Positions 16,657 to 25,209 of a DNA stretch of 64,000 nt are shown here, in pieces. Numbering within the stretch: the first letter of the stretch is position 1; every line of letters starts with the position of its first letter. The notes below the pieces were generated by a model. That model saw only the letters and a program-made list of their open reading frames with translations, was not told where the DNA came from and did no database searches. The stretch is from contig DASYVJ010000004.1 of assembly GCA_035937155.1 (NCBI GenBank), positions 1 to 64,000 of the forward strand, read 5' to 3'. The DNA comes from Palsa-870 sp035937155. GTDB lineage: Bacteria; Chloroflexota; Dormibacteria; Dormibacterales; Dormibacteraceae. The position numbers and the translations under genes are program-made.

Positions 16657-18756
16657 ATGAGAGCGAGGAAGCCGGACCGGACGGGCTATACGGTTCGCGA
16701 CGGGGTGCGGCTCTACTGGGAGCTGTACGGCGAAGGCGAGACGACCGTGTTCTTCCTGCCGACCTGGTCGATCATCCATTCACGGCACTGGAAGCTCCAG
16801 GTCGCCTACATGGCGCGGCACTGTCGCGTGCTCGTGATGGATGGCCGCGGCAATGGACTCTCGGACCGCCCGCTCGACCCGAAGGCTTACGCAGAAGAGG
16901 ACTTTGCGGCTGACGCCCTCGCGGTGATGGACGATACGGACACGGGTTCGGCCGCCCTGGTTTCGCTGTCGGCAGGTTCGCGCTGGGCGCTGCTGCTCGC
17001 CGCCCAGCATCCGGAGCGTGTGACGTCAGCCGCCTTTATCGCACCGGAGGCTCCGGTCAGGGCGCGGCATCCGGGCAGGGCTAACGCGATGGCGAATTTC
17101 GACAGGAAGCAGGACGAATACGTCGACTGGGAGAAGTTCAACTCCAGCTACTGGTTGCGCGATCATCGGGGATTCCTGGAGTTCTTCTTTGGTCGGATCT
17201 TCGTGGAGCCGCACTCCACCAAGCCGATCGAGGACGCCATCGCCTGGGGACTCGAGACGACGCCAGAGGTGCTGGCGGCGACTATCCATGGACGGACGCT
17301 GACGAAGGAGGGCCTGATCGATCTGGCCCAGCGCGTGTCTTGTCCCGTGCTCGTGATTCACGGGGATGAGGACGAGGTTGTCCCTCACGCGAACGCTGTT
17401 GCCCTGGCGGAGCTGACCGGAGGCCGCCTGCTCACCATGGAGGAGTCGGGTCACTGCCCGCACGCTCGCGATCCGGTGACAGTCAACCTTGCGCTTCGCG
17501 AGTTCCTCCTGCCCGCATCGCCCAGACCATCCATCCGTCGGGGAGCGCGCCGGCCCCGCCGAGCACTCTATGTGTCATCGCCGATCGGGCTGGGTCATGC
17601 GCGCCGTGACGTTGCGATTGCCCAACAGCTCAGGAACCTGCTTCCGCATATCGAGATCGACTGGCTCGCGCAGGATCCCGTGACTCGCGTGCTCGAGGCT
17701 AGCGGCGAACGGATTCACCCGGCAAGCAAAGACCTGGCGAGCGAGTCAAAGCACATCGAAGAGGAATCAGGCTCGCATCGGTTGCATGTTTTCGAGGCGT
17801 TTCGGAGGATGGACGAGATCCTGCTCGCAAACTTCATGGTGTTTCTCGAAGCTGTGCGCGAGCGCGACTACGACGTCTGGATCGGCGATGAAGCGTGGGA
17901 GGTCGACTATTTCCTCCACGAGAATCCGGAGCTGAAGCGGGCCGCTTACGTGTGGCTGACTGACATCGTTGCCTGGCTGCCCATGCCGGCTCGAGGCGAA
18001 CGCGACGCCGCGCTGACCGCCGATTACAACGCTGACATGATTGAGCAGATCGAGCGCTTTCCGCGCTTGCGCGATCGGTCGATCTTCATCGGGCGGCCGG
18101 AAGATGTCGTGCCGGGCGTGTTCGGACCAGGGCTACCTAACATTCGCGACTGGACCGAGCGACACTACGATTTCACTGGCGGTTACATCCTCGGCCTGGA
18201 CCAACATGAGGTTGGCGATCGCGGAGAGCTGCGACACCGGCTTGGCTATCGCGACGATGAGGTGGTCTGCATCGCATCGGTCGGTGGTTCAGGCGTCGGG
18301 GCGGAGTTGCTGGGCAGGCTGATGAATGCATTCCCGGCGGCGCGCCGCCGAATCCCCAGGCTGCGCATGGTTGCGGTCGCGGGACCGCGCATTGATGTGA
18401 GCATTCTCCCCAGCGTCGAGGGCGTCGAGGTGCGGCCGTTCGTCCCCGACCTCGACCTCCACCTGGCTGCATGCGATGTGGCCCTGACGCAGGGCGGGCT
18501 CAGCACGACGATGGAGCTCACCGCCGCACGCCGGCCTTTCCTCTATTTCCCGCTGAAGGACCACTGCGAGCAGAACTTCCACGTGAGGCACCGACTGAAT
18601 AGATATCGAGCCGGCCGGTGTATGGATTTCGACGATGCCACGCCGGATAACGTTGCGAAGGCGATCGAGTCGCTGATCTCAGAACCGGTCGACTATGCAG
18701 ACGTCGAGACTGGAACCGCCGCTCGCGCCGCGAAACTGATCGCGGAGCTCCTGTGA
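16657..18756 (+). CDS. Fusion of alpha/beta hydrolase and MGT-like glycosyltransferase
   Basis: Residues 1-288 are an alpha/beta hydrolase: LFY-type oxyanion strand region FFLPTWSIIHSRHW, nucleophile elbow SLSAGSRW near residue 107 (SxSxG, the first Gly replaced by Ser), acid in HGDEDEVVPH and catalytic His in ESGHCPHARDP. Residues about 300-699 form a GT-B fold UDP-sugar glycosyltransferase: N-terminal YVSSPIGLGHARRDVAIAQQL and the C-terminal donor site DVALTQGGLSTTMELTAARRPFLYFPLKDHCEQ (about 604-640). An Arg-rich linker separates them. The whole is one uninterrupted frame starting at an ATG with GGAGGAAGGA just upstream. Joint ester hydrolysis and glycosylation of a small molecule is an inference. 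Confidence 0.87.
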   Translation: MRARKPDRTGYTVRDGVRLYWELYGEGETTVFFLPTWSIIHSRHWKLQVAYMARHCRVLVMDGRGNGLSDRPLDPKAYAEEDFAADALAVMDDTDTGSAALVSLSAGSRWALLLAAQHPERVTSAAFIAPEAPVRARHPGRANAMANFDRKQDEYVDWEKFNSSYWLRDHRGFLEFFFGRIFVEPHSTKPIEDAIAWGLETTPEVLAATIHGRTLTKEGLIDLAQRVSCPVLVIHGDEDEVVPHANAVALAELTGGRLLTMEESGHCPHARDPVTVNLALREFLLPASPRPSIRRGARRPRRALYVSSPIGLGHARRDVAIAQQLRNLLPHIEIDWLAQDPVTRVLEASGERIHPASKDLASESKHIEEESGSHRLHVFEAFRRMDEILLANFMVFLEAVRERDYDVWIGDEAWEVDYFLHENPELKRAAYVWLTDIVAWLPMPARGERDAALTADYNADMIEQIERFPRLRDRSIFIGRPEDVVPGVFGPGLPNIRDWTERHYDFTGGYILGLDQHEVGDRGELRHRLGYRDDEVVCIASVGGSGVGAELLGRLMNAFPAARRRIPRLRMVAVAGPRIDVSILPSVEGVEVRPFVPDLDLHLAACDVALTQGGLSTTMELTAARRPFLYFPLKDHCEQNFHVRHRLNRYRAGRCMDFDDATPDNVAKAIESLISEPVDYADVETGTAARAAKLIAELL

Positions 18757-18763
18757 CGGGGGC

Positions 18764-19990
18764 TCAGCCTCCGGAGACTTTGAGCACCAGACCCAGGGCG
18801 TAGGTCGCAGCCCCGACGATGACGCCGGCCGCTGTCATCTCGAGGCCGGCGGACCACCAGGTGCGCAGTGTGAAGAGAGACTTGGCGGCGCCAACCAGGA
18901 AATGCGCGATGAGCGAGACCGTCGCCGCCACCACGACGGCCGTTGTGCCGCGCAAGAAGAAGAACGGGATTACGGGCACCATCGCACCGATGAACGTGCT
19001 GATCCCGGCCGCCATCGCGGACTGAACAGGATTGCCGCCCGCCTCCATCCCGCCCAGCTCCTCGGTCGCGAGGACCTTGAGCATGGCGTCCGGGTTCTCC
19101 GCAAGCTTCTCCGCCAGCTGGTCTGCGAAGGCAGCATCGAGGCCCTTCAGCTGATAGAAGAGCGACAGCTCCTCCTTCTCCTCTTCGGGGTGCTCCTCGA
19201 TCTCGCGACGTTCCTGTGCAACGTTGGCCGCGACGACCTCCCCTTCAGAGCGTTCCGCGAGAAAGGCGCCGGTAGCCATGGATAGCGCCGACGCGACCGC
19301 GCCCGACAGCCCGGCGGTGAGAACGAAGCTCGAGCCACCTGTGGCACCAGAGACGCCCGCCACGATGCCGAACACAGCCGCCAGTCCATCGTTGGCGCCG
19401 TAGATCGCGCCTGAGATCCAACCCGATCCCGTGCGGTGCCAGGTCTCGCGACCGAGGATGCGATTTAACTTGCCTTCGGCGCCCGAACCAGGCGCTTGCC
19501 CGCTGTCGTGCGCCGCCTGGATGGCGTCCAGTGACCTCGAGTGGCTTTGCTCCTCAGTCCGGATGGAGGCGAGCACGGCGTCGGTGTCCGGGTCACCCGT
19601 GGATCGCTTGTAGCGGTCTGTGATCTCGACCTGCTCGTTCGATTCCATGTGCGCCAACATCCGCATCACCGGGGCAAAGCGCGCCTGCAGGCGCAGCCAG
19701 GGCGAGACGCGGACAGTCGATGGATCTAGGATCGGCTGCCCCAGCTCGCGCAATCGCTTCTCGATCCGCTCGCGGTGGCGACCTTCGCCGTCTGCGATCT
19801 CGCGGATGACCTGCGCGCGACGCGGATCACGCATGCGCTCGGCGAGGATCGTGTAGACGGCCCTCGCTTCGACCTCTCCACGCCACGCATCAATGAGCCG
19901 GTCTACCGCTTCGTCGGATCGCGAGGTCGCACGAGGCTCAGCCGAGATGCGACACCACCTTTCCCTGGCGTCCTTCGTCGAGAGAGACAT
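18764..19990 (-). CDS. MbfA-type protein: ferritin-like domain fused to VIT1/CCC1 transporter
   Basis: An N-terminal ferritin-like diiron domain carries iron-ligand glutamates in EVEARAVYTILAERM, DGEGRHRERIEKR and RTEEQSHSRSLD (about residues 40-165). A C-terminal VIT1/CCC1 domain with about five membrane helices begins at GWISGAIYGANDGLAAVFGIVAGV. In MbfA the ferritin-like part senses or delivers iron to the exporter, limiting peroxide stress; an iron or manganese role here is inferred. The nearest in-frame ATG (19990) lies inside the upstream monooxygenase-like gene, a 53-nt overlap. No start codon exists nearer the domain, so the start is not certain. Confidence 0.88.
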   Translation of the reverse strand: MSLSTKDARERWCRISAEPRATSRSDEAVDRLIDAWRGEVEARAVYTILAERMRDPRRAQVIREIADGEGRHRERIEKRLRELGQPILDPSTVRVSPWLRLQARFAPVMRMLAHMESNEQVEITDRYKRSTGDPDTDAVLASIRTEEQSHSRSLDAIQAAHDSGQAPGSGAEGKLNRILGRETWHRTGSGWISGAIYGANDGLAAVFGIVAGVSGATGGSSFVLTAGLSGAVASALSMATGAFLAERSEGEVVAANVAQERREIEEHPEEEKEELSLFYQLKGLDAAFADQLAEKLAENPDAMLKVLATEELGGMEAGGNPVQSAMAAGISTFIGAMVPVIPFFFLRGTTAVVVAATVSLIAHFLVGAAKSLFTLRTWWSAGLEMTAAGVIVGAATYALGLVLKVSGG

Positions 19991-20228
19991 CCAGCGCCGT
20001 AAGGTGAGTGCCCACCCATTCGCCACTCTTCTCGATGACCCTCGAGAGCGCGTCTTCGTCAATACATGCAGTTATGGAGACCAGCTCATCGTCGGCGGTT
20101 GCGACCACGTAGTAGCTGAGAAATCCGGGCTCAGTTCGCAGATGATCAGTCCAACCTTCGTCGACCATGCGCACGACCTCGTCGCGCTCACCCGGGCCAA
20201 TCCGGTACCTCCTGATGCTCATGAACAT
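19938..20228 (-). CDS. Small dimeric alpha/beta barrel (antibiotic biosynthesis monooxygenase-like) protein
   Basis: The 96-residue protein has the ABM/Dabb pattern: beta strand MSIRRYRIGPGERDEVVR, helix DEGWTDHLRTEPGF, strands LSYYVVATADDELVSITACID, helix EDALSRVIEKSGEWVGTHL. A GAGGAGAAAG ribosome binding site precedes the ATG at 20228. Such proteins act in heme degradation, quinol oxidation or as sensors; none is specifically supported. It lies between an MFS_3 exporter that carries its own C-terminal ABM domain and the ferritin-VIT1 gene, with which its 3' end overlaps. Confidence 0.75.
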   Translation of the reverse strand: MFMSIRRYRIGPGERDEVVRMVDEGWTDHLRTEPGFLSYYVVATADDELVSITACIDEDALSRVIEKSGEWVGTHLTALDVSLDEGRQGKVVSHLG

Positions 20229-20301
20229 TCGACTTTCTCCTCGTGTACCGGTCGGTGGTCAGGGTTAGTTGAAGTCTGCCCTAAGACCGGGGCGCTGTGC
20301 C

Positions 20302-21903
20302 TCAGGCGTCGTAGTCGGGGAGCTCGACAGCGATCAAGTGCGAGGTTTCCTCCGGTAGATCGGAGAAAGCGGCGGCTGCCTCTTCGTACTGCTGATCGGT
20401 CCCGGTGAGCCGATCGACGTGCTGCCTCAGGTGCTCCTCCCATGACGGGACCACGTACAGCTCGACAAACTTGCGCGGCGTCTCACCATCGCGGAAAAGG
20501 CCCCACTGCGTCGCTCCGGTGCGTAGGCGCGACAGGCGCACGCGGGCCATGGCGCGTAGAAACGGCTCCTCTTTCTCAGGCGCGACGGTGTAAACGCTCT
20601 GGACGACAACAGGCCCGTCGTCGGGGTCTGCATCGATCGCGAGGTTTGGCTCGCGCCAGTAACGCACCGTGCTGCGGTCCATCCCTGCCGTGTCAATGAG
20701 CGGCCAGAAGCGCATCGTCGCCACCCCGATGAGCATTACGGCAGCGGCGATCAGAAACGTCGGTACGATTCCGGCCGGCGCGGCAATCACTCCCCACATG
20801 AGAGCGCCGAACCCCTGCGCCCCAAACAGAACCGTTTGATAGACGGACAGGCCGCGCCCGCGCACCCAGGCGGGAAGGAAGAGCTGGAGCTCGCCGTTGA
20901 TGGTCGACAGGACGGCCATCCATGCCACACCGGCCGGCAGGAGAACGATCAAGATCACGACGGCGTTGCTCACGAGGACCACCGCGGCCAGAACCACCGC
21001 GTACACGATTCCGCTCGCAGCCATCAGAGCGTTGAGCGACAGCTTCATGCGGACTCGAGGGAGGACCAGAGCTCCGGCAATCGCGCCGACCCCAAGGGCG
21101 CCGAGCAGAAATCCGTAGCCATCGGCTCCCTGGGCCAGGCGTTGGCTCGCGATGAGGGGAAGCAGCGCCCACAGCGCGCTGGCGGGTACCAGGAACAGCG
21201 TCGAGCGAAGCAGGATGCGGCGAACCACTGGCGCGTACCGCACGTACCTGCCGCCCGCGCGGAGCGCGGAGATGAAACGCTCCGGAACCTTCGGCATCGA
21301 CCCTGCGGGTGGGCGCCAGGCGATGAGCACCACGAGGAACAGGAGGTACATCGCCGTGTTTAGCGCAAAGACCGCGCCGACGCCGGCTCGGGCGATCACA
21401 ATGCCCGCGATCGCAGGCCCTGCCGCTCTGGCCACATTGACGCTGATCGACGCGAGCGCAGCCGCTGAATGCAGCTGGGCGCGTGGCACGAGATCGGGAA
21501 CGAGAGACTGATACGCCGGCAGCGTCACGACCGACCCGAAACCGATCAGGAACGTGAACGTCAGCAACAGCGCGGGCGGCATCTGACCGGTGAAGGTCAG
21601 GGCGGCCAGCGCCGCTCCCGCAATGACGAGAAAACCCTCGACGGCCATCAGGAGGCGCCGCCGGTCGAACGTATCGGCGAGAACGCCACCGACCACGCCG
21701 AAAAGCACGTCGGGCAGGTAGTCGGCTGTCTGGACGAGGGCGACCAGGATCGACGCGTGGGGCTGGTTGACCAGCAGCCATTGGGCGCCGACCGTCTGCA
21801 TCCAGGTCGCGACGTTGCTGACCAGCACCGCGAGCCAGATCGCGCGAAATACGCCGATGCGCAGAGGCGCCCAGCTCGAAACCCTCGGGCTCGAAGCGCT
21901 CAT
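20302..21903 (-). CDS. MFS_3 family exporter with C-terminal ABM-like domain
   Basis: The 533-residue protein begins APLRIGVFRAIWLAVLVSNVATWMQTVGAQWLLV, typical of MFS_3 (EntS-like) permeases. It has about 12 membrane helices and the loop motif GGVLADTFDRRRLL (motif A). After about residue 405 comes a soluble ABM-type domain (GPVVVQSVYTVAPEKEEPFLRAM...RLRTGATQWGLFRDGE...FVELYVVPSWEEHLRQH), a feature of many full-length MFS_3 proteins. Export of a siderophore, drug or metabolite is likely. It starts with an ATGA overlap with the upstream DUF2087 gene. Confidence 0.9.
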   Translation of the reverse strand: MSASSPRVSSWAPLRIGVFRAIWLAVLVSNVATWMQTVGAQWLLVNQPHASILVALVQTADYLPDVLFGVVGGVLADTFDRRRLLMAVEGFLVIAGAALAALTFTGQMPPALLLTFTFLIGFGSVVTLPAYQSLVPDLVPRAQLHSAAALASISVNVARAAGPAIAGIVIARAGVGAVFALNTAMYLLFLVVLIAWRPPAGSMPKVPERFISALRAGGRYVRYAPVVRRILLRSTLFLVPASALWALLPLIASQRLAQGADGYGFLLGALGVGAIAGALVLPRVRMKLSLNALMAASGIVYAVVLAAVVLVSNAVVILIVLLPAGVAWMAVLSTINGELQLFLPAWVRGRGLSVYQTVLFGAQGFGALMWGVIAAPAGIVPTFLIAAAVMLIGVATMRFWPLIDTAGMDRSTVRYWREPNLAIDADPDDGPVVVQSVYTVAPEKEEPFLRAMARVRLSRLRTGATQWGLFRDGETPRKFVELYVVPSWEEHLRQHVDRLTGTDQQYEEAAAAFSDLPEETSHLIAVELPDYDA

Positions 21904-22241
21904 GACGGCTCCCCTTCGCCACCGGGCCAGGACGGCGGATCGTGGCCAGTGTTGGGCACGCTACCTGTTCGCCAGTAGATCCCACGTTGCCGCTGCATCA
22001 GCTCCTCGTCGACCATATAGCGACGCAGGGCCGCGAAGTCCGAGTGGTGGCGCGTGATGATCTGGTTGACCTCGGCCTCGGTGTACTGACGGCCGGGTTG
22101 AAAGTCTTCGACCAGCCACCGCAATATGGCCATCCGCTTGCTGCGCTGAGCTGGAATGCTGACCAGGCGATCCACGCCATCAACGAAGTTCTCACGCACA
22201 CGCGCGTCATAGTCAGCGGCCCTCGAGTCCGAACCTGTCAA
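21900..22241 (-). CDS. DUF2087 domain protein
   Basis: The 113-residue protein contains the DUF2087 core: VSIPAQRSKRMAILRWLVEDFQPGRQYTEAEVNQIITRHHSDFAALRRYMVDEELMQRQRGIYWR. In larger proteins this domain follows an ArsR-type HTH; here it stands alone. The winged-helix-like pattern suggests nucleic acid binding, but function is unestablished. It is first in the minus-strand operon, overlapping the MFS_3 start by 4 nt, which makes it a candidate local regulator. Confidence 0.85.
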   Translation of the reverse strand: MTGSDSRAADYDARVRENFVDGVDRLVSIPAQRSKRMAILRWLVEDFQPGRQYTEAEVNQIITRHHSDFAALRRYMVDEELMQRQRGIYWRTGSVPNTGHDPPSWPGGEGEPS

Positions 22242-22311
22242 GTGACCCCTCTATTGGAACCGAAACGCGCCCCGCAATTTCTCCAACTTGGCGGATTAGG
22301 ATGCGAGCGCC

Positions 22312-22638
22312 ATGTACGAGCCGAAGCCGGAAGAGATAGTCAGATTGTTCACTCAATGGGAGGCGGCTACTGCTCAGAGTCCCAATCCCAAGGTGGCGAT
22401 CAGGGCGCCTCTAGAGCCGCCAACACCTGAAGAGGTCACCGATCTCCTTCCGCGTCTCCGTGGAATTCAAGAAGAGCTGGCCGAAAACGACGTTGATGAT
22501 CACGGCCGTCCAATCGCGGATCGGGACCAGGCAGCCATGGGCCAGTTGTGGGAAGAGTGGCGCGACGAGAAGCTGGATGTTTGGAACGGTTATCGAGAAA
22601 TCTGGAGGCCTAACCCCTTTTTCGAGGTCGAGCCTTAG
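22312..22638 (+). CDS. Hypothetical acidic protein, 108 residues
   Basis: Composition is balanced and acidic, with an N-terminal helix (KPEEIVRLFTQWEAAT), a Pro-rich stretch (LEPPTPEEVTDLLPRL), and a Trp-rich C-terminus (LWEEWRDEKLDVWNGYREIW). There is no signal peptide or membrane segment. It is divergent from the DUF2087 operon and its stop overlaps that of the convergent HD-GYP gene by 4 nt. The open frame with good codon character makes a real gene likely. No family is recognised. Confidence 0.6.
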   Translation: MYEPKPEEIVRLFTQWEAATAQSPNPKVAIRAPLEPPTPEEVTDLLPRLRGIQEELAENDVDDHGRPIADRDQAAMGQLWEEWRDEKLDVWNGYREIWRPNPFFEVEP

Positions 22639-24146
22639 TTCACCGCAGCGACCTTCATCCCCTCCACGCCGGTCAGGCGACGCGAGCCATTCTTTGCTGA
22701 AAGATTCGCGCCGCCCAGGATCGCCACCAGGGCGTCGACCACCCTCGGATCGAGGTGTGCGCCTGCTTCTGCCTGAACGACGCACGTGGCTTCGTCGACT
22801 CCGCGGGCCTTTCGATAGGGACGGTCAGAGGTGAGCACGTCAAAGGTGTCGGCCACGGCCACGATCCGGGCTTCAATGGGTATGGCGTCGCCGATCAAGC
22901 CGTGCGGATAGCCACTGCCATCGATTCGCTCGTGGTGGTAAAGCACGGCGAGGAGCTCGCGCTTGAAACGTCCCGCACGGCGGAGGATGGTGAGGCCGAT
23001 CTCCGGGTGGGTCATCATCACCTTCCATTCGGCCGCGCTGAGCGGGCCTTGCTTGTGCAAGATCGCATCCGGAATTCCCAGCTTGCCGACATCATGGAGG
23101 AGGCCGGCTCGAGCGAGCGTTCGCAGCTCCGACGCGGTCATGCCCATCTGGCGGCCCAGCTTCACGGAAAGCTCGGCCACCCTGTGGTTGTGGCCCTGCG
23201 TCTCATGGTCCTTGACCTCCACCGCGGCGACCAGAGCAGCGACGACCTCGACATCCAGCTCCTCGATGTCGACGGACACCTCGAGGTCAAGGACCGCTTC
23301 CAGGACTGACCTGAACGACTTGCCTTGGGCTCGTTCGACCACAAGGGCCCGGAGCGCAAGAGACACCGCAGCCAGCATTAGAAGGTGGTAGTACCACCAA
23401 CCATAGGTCCAGACCCGAAACAGGACCATGCAGGCGGCAGCGCTCGCCAGGAGAACGAATGCGGCGATTAGAGCGCCCTGATTGGGAAGCCTTGCGATGC
23501 GATACGTGCGCGCCTGCCGCAGGGCTGCAAATGCGAACAGGAGGATGCTGCCGACGGCGAGAGCAGTGCTGTAGGGAGGGACGGACAGGGGCAGGCGAGC
23601 GATCGTCCAGGTGTTGAAGATGGCGATGGCCGCATAGGCGCCCAGGCCGAGCACTACGAAGACCACCAGCCAACCGGCCGGCCAGAACGGTAACCGACGT
23701 TCGAGCCTTGACAACCCGGGCGCGTAGCTGGCGGCGAAAAAACCAGCCGGGATTGCCAGGCTCAGATACGCCGAGATTGCGACGGCGCTTCCGACGAACT
23801 GCTTGAAAAGGTTAGGGACGAGGATTCCGGGGGTCGTCAGGCCGTGAACGGCGAAGAACGCCCCCATGGACATGAAACCGAGGCAAAGAAACAGGACCCG
23901 ATAAAGCCCGATCTGAACGCTGGCCACCCCGATCGCACCACCTATCAAGGCAGCGAGGATCGAAACGGCCGACACGATATAGAAATGCTGGTACGGCACA
24001 ACGATCAGGCCGCCGCCATGCGCGGCGGCGAGGGGCAGAAAGCTCAAGGGGAGTAGGAGAGCCAGAACGGCTAAGGCGTTCGGCCAGTCGGCCATCCGCA
24101 CCACGGGGCGCTGTGGCCTGACGCGCAGTGCCGATTCGATGGCCAT
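22635..24146 (-). CDS. Membrane-anchored HD-GYP phosphodiesterase
   Basis: I use the Met of MAIESALRVRPQRP (24146), giving about 503 residues; the 52-residue extension upstream is Arg/Pro/Ser shadow sequence. Eight or so membrane helices occupy about residues 20-285 as an N-terminal sensor. A short coiled region (SFRSVLEAVLDLEVSVDIEEL) leads to a C-terminal HD-GYP domain with HDVGK, HHERIDGSGYP and VADTFDVLTSDRPYR. Cyclic di-GMP hydrolysis in response to a membrane or redox signal is the expected role. No GGDEF partner is present in the window. Confidence 0.87.
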   Translation of the reverse strand: MAIESALRVRPQRPVVRMADWPNALAVLALLLPLSFLPLAAAHGGGLIVVPYQHFYIVSAVSILAALIGGAIGVASVQIGLYRVLFLCLGFMSMGAFFAVHGLTTPGILVPNLFKQFVGSAVAISAYLSLAIPAGFFAASYAPGLSRLERRLPFWPAGWLVVFVVLGLGAYAAIAIFNTWTIARLPLSVPPYSTALAVGSILLFAFAALRQARTYRIARLPNQGALIAAFVLLASAAACMVLFRVWTYGWWYYHLLMLAAVSLALRALVVERAQGKSFRSVLEAVLDLEVSVDIEELDVEVVAALVAAVEVKDHETQGHNHRVAELSVKLGRQMGMTASELRTLARAGLLHDVGKLGIPDAILHKQGPLSAAEWKVMMTHPEIGLTILRRAGRFKRELLAVLYHHERIDGSGYPHGLIGDAIPIEARIVAVADTFDVLTSDRPYRKARGVDEATCVVQAEAGAHLDPRVVDALVAILGGANLSAKNGSRRLTGVEGMKVAAVN

Positions 24147-24219
24147 CAGATGTAGGAGCTCCGATTGAACCAACGAGCCATCCGGCCGGCGCGGTCGATC
24201 CGGGCTGGGGCTGCCGGGG

Positions 24220-24426
24220 CTAGCCTTTCTCGGGGACTCGCATCTCGACCTTGCGACACTGCGTGCAGGCGAGAACCTCGAGTGGTAACAGATCCTCTCC
24301 AAGCTCGGCCCACTCGCCGAACAACATCTTCCAGCCTCCGGAACTGCCGCCGACCCTGAACTGCTCCTGGCCGATCGACTGGAGTTGGGCGCCGCATCGC
24401 AAGCACGCGTTGGGATCAGCAGCCAT
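24220..24426 (-). CDS. Small zinc-ribbon protein
   Basis: The 68-residue protein has two CxxC pairs (CLRCGAQL near the start, CTQCRKVEM near the end) spaced by about 38 residues, fitting a single zinc ribbon. The centre is FRVGGSSGGWKMLFGEWAELGEDLLPLEVLAC. Family members of this kind are widespread but uncharacterised and may bind nucleic acids or act as protein adaptors. An AGGAGG-type site precedes the ATG. It lies upstream of the HD-GYP gene on the same strand. Confidence 0.75.
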   Translation of the reverse strand: MAADPNACLRCGAQLQSIGQEQFRVGGSSGGWKMLFGEWAELGEDLLPLEVLACTQCRKVEMRVPEKG

Positions 24427-24495
24427 GTGAGCCTCCTTAGAACCTTTTGGCTAACGGGACGCTGTCATCCGTAGGCTTGAGGTGGATTTAATAGG

Positions 24496-25209
24496 GTGCG
24501 CACCGTACATATAAGGACGGCAAGATCGGTCGCTGCGTTCTTTGGGATGCTGGCGCCGCCGATCGCGGCCGCGCTCGTGCTCGGCGCGGGGTGGCTGACT
24601 CCCGGCTACGATCCGCTCGCTCGCACCATCAGCCGGCTTGCCGAGCCGGGCCTGCCGGCCGCCTCCGCCATTGACGTGGCGATCTGCCTGGTTGGAATTG
24701 CCTCGCTCGCGCTCGCCGTCACCTTGGGGCCCGGTTCCAGGTGGGGTCGTGCCTTGCTGGCGGGTGCTGGAGCAGCCTTGCTCGTGGCTGCGGCAGCCCA
24801 CCTGGATACGGCGTCCGGTCGGGCAACGACCGAGCACCGGCTGGCCCCGTTCGTCGCGATGCTGGCCCTCGTCAGTGCGCCGCTTGCGTTCGCGTCATCG
24901 CTGAAGCGGCGTGCTGGTTGGGAGCGCTACGGCCGGATCTCGTTCGTATTCGGGGCCGCGGCGGTCGGGGCACTGCTCGTGGGTCTCGCCCTGCTGCCTA
25001 CGCCATTTGCCGAGTGGGGAGCCTGGGAGCGCTGCTTCCTGATGCTGCCCACCGCGTGGCTCGTCATCATTGCCTCGCGCCTTTTGCGTGACAACAGGAT
25101 CGAGCCGACGTTCTCGTCCACGGCTGAGAGGAGCAGCTGTGCGAGCAACGTCTCAGTGGAAGAGACCATGAACGCCGCCGCGGCCAGCCAGAGCAGCGGC
25201 GGCTCGTAA
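24496..25209 (+). CDS. DUF998 family membrane protein
   Basis: The 237-residue protein starts at a GTG and has about six membrane helices. The early GWLTPGYDPLARTISRLAEPG motif, in which a YDP..ISRLA loop follows helix 1, is the signature of DUF998. Function is unknown. A Ser/Ala-rich tail follows the last helix (about residue 200 on). The 3' part (from 24927) is fully antisense to the coding region of the phosphotransferase gene on the other strand, including the last two helices. Confidence 0.8.
   Translation: MRTVHIRTARSVAAFFGMLAPPIAAALVLGAGWLTPGYDPLARTISRLAEPGLPAASAIDVAICLVGIASLALAVTLGPGSRWGRALLAGAGAALLVAAAAHLDTASGRATTEHRLAPFVAMLALVSAPLAFASSLKRRAGWERYGRISFVFGAAAVGALLVGLALLPTPFAEWGAWERCFLMLPTAWLVIIASRLLRDNRIEPTFSSTAERSSCASNVSVEETMNAAAASQSSGGS

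Noticed and set aside
20693..21985. 430-residue minus-strand frame inside the MFS gene
   Set aside because: It shares the strand but is a shifted frame of the exporter; membrane helices are only visible in the other frame.
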